Source: Acidimicrobiales bacterium (GTDB lineage: Bacteria > Actinomycetota > Acidimicrobiia > Acidimicrobiales > Iamiaceae). From it: 35,281 bases of DNA. The stretch spans positions 1 to 35,281 of the forward strand of contig JAODBM010000077.1 of assembly GCA_025463985.1 (NCBI GenBank), given 5' to 3'. A program made the position numbers and the translations under genes. A model generated the notes under the pieces. That model made no database searches and was not told where the DNA came from. It saw nothing but the letters and a program-made list of their open reading frames with translations. Positions within the stretch are counted from its first letter, which is position 1; each line of letters opens with the position of its first letter. Positions 33,196 through 35,281 of the stretch are shown here, one piece after another.

Positions 33196-34482
33196 TCAGC
33201 TCCGCTTGCCCAGGCGCTCGGCCAGGGTCATCACGGTGACGATGCCGTCCTCCTGGAACTTGCCGGTGCCGCGTGCCACCGCGGTCGTGTCGACGCCGGC
33301 CGCCTGCGCCCGCAGCGCCCCCACCGTGCACTGCTCGCGGGGGATGTGGGCGAAGGGGTCGTAGGAGAAGTTGGCCATGGCGTTGGCGTGGGTGATGGCG
33401 TCGACCTCGGCGTCGGGCACCCCGTGGAGCACCTTCTCGACCATCTCCGGCGACGTCGGCCAGGTGGAGTCCGAGTGGGGGTAGTCGCACTCCCAGTGGA
33501 TGTGCTTGGGGTTGAGGTGGCCGCGGAGCTCGATGCCGATGGCGTCGTCGATGAAGCAGGTGAGCACGTGCTCGTTGAACACCTCGCTGGGCAGCTGGTC
33601 GCCGAAGTCCTGGTTCGTCCACGCCTTGTGGTGCTGGTACGTGTAGTCGACCCGCTCCAGGAAGTACGGGATCCAGCCGATGCCGCCCTCGGACAGCGCG
33701 ATGCGCAGGTTCGGGAACGTGCGGAACACCGGCGACCACACGAGATCGGCCGCGGCCTGGACGATGTTGACCGGCTGCAGCGTGATCATCGTGTCGATCG
33801 GGGCGTCGACCGCCGTCATGACCGTCTCCGACGACGAGCCGATGTGCAGGCAGATCACCGTGGAGGTCTCCTCGCAGGCGGCGAGGAACGGGTTCCAGTG
33901 GTCGCTGTGCCAGCTGGGCCGGCCGAGCTTGCTGGGGTTCTCCGAGAACGTCACCGCGTGGCAGCCCTTCTCTGCCATGCGCCGCACCTCGTCGGCCATC
34001 AGCTGCGGGTCCCAGATCGGCGGGACGGCGAGCGGGATCATCCGGCCCGGGTGGGTGCCGCACCAGTCCTCGACGTGCCAGTCGTTGTACGCGCGGAGCA
34101 GCTCGATGGCGATGTCCTTGTCGTCGCACGTCGAGAACAGCTGGCCCGTGAACCCCGCGAGGCTCGGGAAGTTGAGCGAGCCGAGGACGCCGTTGGCGTT
34201 CATGTCGGCGATGCGGGCGTCGATGTCGAAGCAGCCGGGGCGCATCTCGGAGAACGCGAGCGGGTCGATGCCGTACTCCTCGGGCACCCGGCCGGCCACG
34301 GCGTTGAGCCCCACGTTGGGCAGCGCGTTGCCCTCGAACATCCACACGTCGCGGCCGTTGGGCAGCGTCTGGACGAACGGTGCCCGCTCCGCCGTCCGCT
34401 TCGAGAGCCGCCCCTCGAACAGGTCGGGCGGCTCGACCACGTGATCGTCGACGCTCACCAGGATCAGGTCCTCGGTGTCCAC
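33196..34482 (-). CDS. Amidohydrolase-2 family protein (second copy)
   Basis: The GTG at 34482 follows GGAGGACACC. The 428-residue protein shows VSVDDHVVEPPDLF (D12, D13, H14 at the metal site), LHIGSSSE, SEGGIGWIPYFLERVD and HWECDYPHSDSTWP, the C-terminal metal-ligand region of amidohydrolase_2 enzymes. These are found as decarboxylases or hydrolases, commonly in mycobacterial and acidimicrobial catabolic clusters, mostly without known function. It heads an operon with DUF35 and the Ltp2-like gene and is divergent from the TetR gene across operator copy G, so it is likely controlled by that regulator. Confidence 0.88.
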   Translation of the reverse strand: MDTEDLILVSVDDHVVEPPDLFEGRLSKRTAERAPFVQTLPNGRDVWMFEGNALPNVGLNAVAGRVPEEYGIDPLAFSEMRPGCFDIDARIADMNANGVLGSLNFPSLAGFTGQLFSTCDDKDIAIELLRAYNDWHVEDWCGTHPGRMIPLAVPPIWDPQLMADEVRRMAEKGCHAVTFSENPSKLGRPSWHSDHWNPFLAACEETSTVICLHIGSSSETVMTAVDAPIDTMITLQPVNIVQAAADLVWSPVFRTFPNLRIALSEGGIGWIPYFLERVDYTYQHHKAWTNQDFGDQLPSEVFNEHVLTCFIDDAIGIELRGHLNPKHIHWECDYPHSDSTWPTSPEMVEKVLHGVPDAEVDAITHANAMANFSYDPFAHIPREQCTVGALRAQAAGVDTTAVARGTGKFQEDGIVTVMTLAERLGKRS

Positions 34483-34505
34483 GGTGTCCTCCGGCTTGGG
34501 GAAAC

Positions 34506-34520
34506 TGACAGCAGCGTTAG
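34506..34520. promoter_or_regulatory. Operator copy G, TGAC-N6-GTTAG, next to the TetR gene
   Basis: TGACAGCAGCGTTAG lies between the amidohydrolase operon and the TetR gene, 37 bp before the TetR start. The downstream ATTAGG is shared with copy D. TAGATT at 34518-34523 could be the TetR -10 element, so binding would cause autorepression. This location is the main reason for assigning the whole set of sites to this TetR protein. Confidence 0.7.
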
Positions 34521-34557
34521 ATTAGGCGGGTGGATCGGCTGCTGCTTCGGAGGACCC

Positions 34558-35281
34558 GTGCGTCCGCTGGCTGACGAGCCCGAGCCGGCGGACGACGCCC
34601 CGACCCGCCGGCGCCCGTTCGGCACCAACCCCCTGGTCGGCGAGCGAGGCTCGGAGACCGAGCGCCGGATCTTCGACGCCGCCCTCGAGGTGTTCGGCGA
34701 CGTCGGCTACAACGACGCCCGCGTCGAGCTGATCACCCAGCGGGCCGGCTGCTCACGGCCGGCCTTCTACCAGTACTTCTCGAGCAAGGACGACGTGTAC
34801 TGGAAGCTGGCCCGGGACCTCGGCATCAAGATGACCGAGCTCGCCCGCCGGCTGGGCCCCATCGACGACGGCCCCGACGGCGTCGCCCGCCTGGCCGCCT
34901 GGATCGACGAGTTCACGACCCTGTACGAGGCCCACGCCCCGATCTTCGCCGCCTTCCAGGCCGCCAGCCGCGACCACGAGGAGCTCGCCCACCAGTCCTC
35001 GATCTTCGGCACCCGCATCGACCGAGCGCTCCTGCGGGCGTTCGGGCGGCGCGATCGGGGCGCGGACCAGGCCCTGGCCAGCGGCATGGACGCCGTGCTC
35101 ATCCGCTGCAGCTTCTACTGGAGCGCCATGGCCGCCGGCGGTGGCCTGGACCGCCCGCGGCTGGTGGAGGGCCTGGCCCACGTCGTCCACCGGCTGTTCC
35201 ACGGCCCGATCCCGGGCGTCAACATCGAGCAGCCTCGGTCCGGGCGGAGGGCAAAGCCGATCCCGCGGCCGGTCATCGAAC
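34558..35281 (+). CDS. TetR/AcrR-family regulator, C-terminus cut by the window edge
   Basis: The GTG at 34558, 4 bp after GGAGG, opens 241 codons to the edge without a stop. After a charged, proline-rich leader (VRPLADEPEPADDAPTRRRP) comes the TetR helix-turn-helix: ETERRIFDAALEVFGDVGY, then VELITQRAGCSRPAFYQYF, then SSKDDVYWKLA. A ligand-binding helical region follows (IDEFTTLYEAHAPIFAAFQA). A usual TetR protein ends near 190-220 residues; here a basic linker PRSGRRAKPIPRPVIE continues off the window, so a C-terminal extension or a second TetR-like half is possible. It is probably the repressor of the regulon, with an acyl-CoA or other pathway metabolite as a plausible effector (inference). 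Confidence 0.88.
   Translation, partial: MRPLADEPEPADDAPTRRRPFGTNPLVGERGSETERRIFDAALEVFGDVGYNDARVELITQRAGCSRPAFYQYFSSKDDVYWKLARDLGIKMTELARRLGPIDDGPDGVARLAAWIDEFTTLYEAHAPIFAAFQAASRDHEELAHQSSIFGTRIDRALLRAFGRRDRGADQALASGMDAVLIRCSFYWSAMAAGGGLDRPRLVEGLAHVVHRLFHGPIPGVNIEQPRSGRRAKPIPRPVIE

Noticed and set aside
425-34520. KstR- or KstR2-type operators
   Set aside because: The shared site was compared with the KstR consensus TNNAACNNGTTNNA and with the KstR2 type as I remember them. AAC and GTT are not spaced by two bases here, so it is treated as a different motif.
1-35281. tRNA, rRNA, CRISPR arrays, insertion sequences, prophage genes
   Set aside because: None was seen. Gaps between genes are short, no regularly spaced repeats occur, and no transposase or integrase motif appears in any plausible frame.

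Overview
The window is very GC-rich, densely packed bacterial DNA whose codons carry strong third-position GC. An F420-dependent luciferase-like oxidoreductase, a 13E12-type DUF222/HNH protein next to an actinobacterial-type LexA box, paired short acyl-CoA dehydrogenases and an Ltp2/DUF35 pair all point to an actinobacterium. An acidimicrobial or mycobacterial-like lineage is an inference; no rRNA or tRNA is present to place it. I see no CRISPR array and no insertion sequence.

Layout. The left edge cuts an acyl-CoA ligase (minus strand). Divergent from it is a tight operon (463-7698): two acyl-CoA dehydrogenase subunits, a two-hotdog dehydratase, a D-2-hydroxyacid dehydrogenase, a class II aldolase, a gluconate-dehydrogenase-type small subunit, a possible 37-residue ORF and a GMC flavoprotein dehydrogenase. 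An island of different character follows (about 7.7-9.85 kb): a frameshifted cupin gene and a 13E12 HNH gene under a perfect LexA-type palindrome. Then come an FGGY sugar kinase (minus), a zinc alcohol dehydrogenase coupled to a copper amine oxidase (plus), a four-gene Liv-type ABC importer (minus) with a fused LivH-LivM permease, and an SDR with a nucleosidase-like protein (plus). Next are an LLM oxidoreductase, a second zinc alcohol dehydrogenase and a VOC protein (minus), a crotonase, a P450/aldehyde dehydrogenase/CoA-transferase operon, an amidohydrolase/acyl-CoA ligase pair, an amidohydrolase/DUF35/thiolase-like operon (minus), and a TetR regulator that runs off the right edge.

The unifying observation is a shared DNA site, TGAC-N6-GTTAG. 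It is present once in six promoter gaps, including the one in front of the TetR gene. A seventh copy between the FGGY kinase and alcohol dehydrogenase appears to have been stretched by a 5-bp tandem duplication (TCACG TCACG). Every transcription unit of the catabolic set can be assigned to one of these gaps, while the cupin/13E12 island has no copy. I infer one TetR-controlled regulon covering about 34 kb.

How the genes may work together (inference). An importer brings in a substrate; P450, alcohol dehydrogenases, amine oxidase and aldehyde dehydrogenase oxidise it to an acid; ligases or the CoA-transferase activate it; the paired acyl-CoA dehydrogenase, the hydratases and the Ltp2-like/DUF35 pair run a beta-oxidation cycle that may end in a retro-aldol cut, as in the last steps of steroid side-chain breakdown. 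The kinase, class II aldolase, hydroxyacid dehydrogenase, GMC dehydrogenase and nucleosidase-like protein look like a carbohydrate branch. This would suit a substrate with both lipid-like and sugar- or amine-bearing parts, but the sequence does not identify it.
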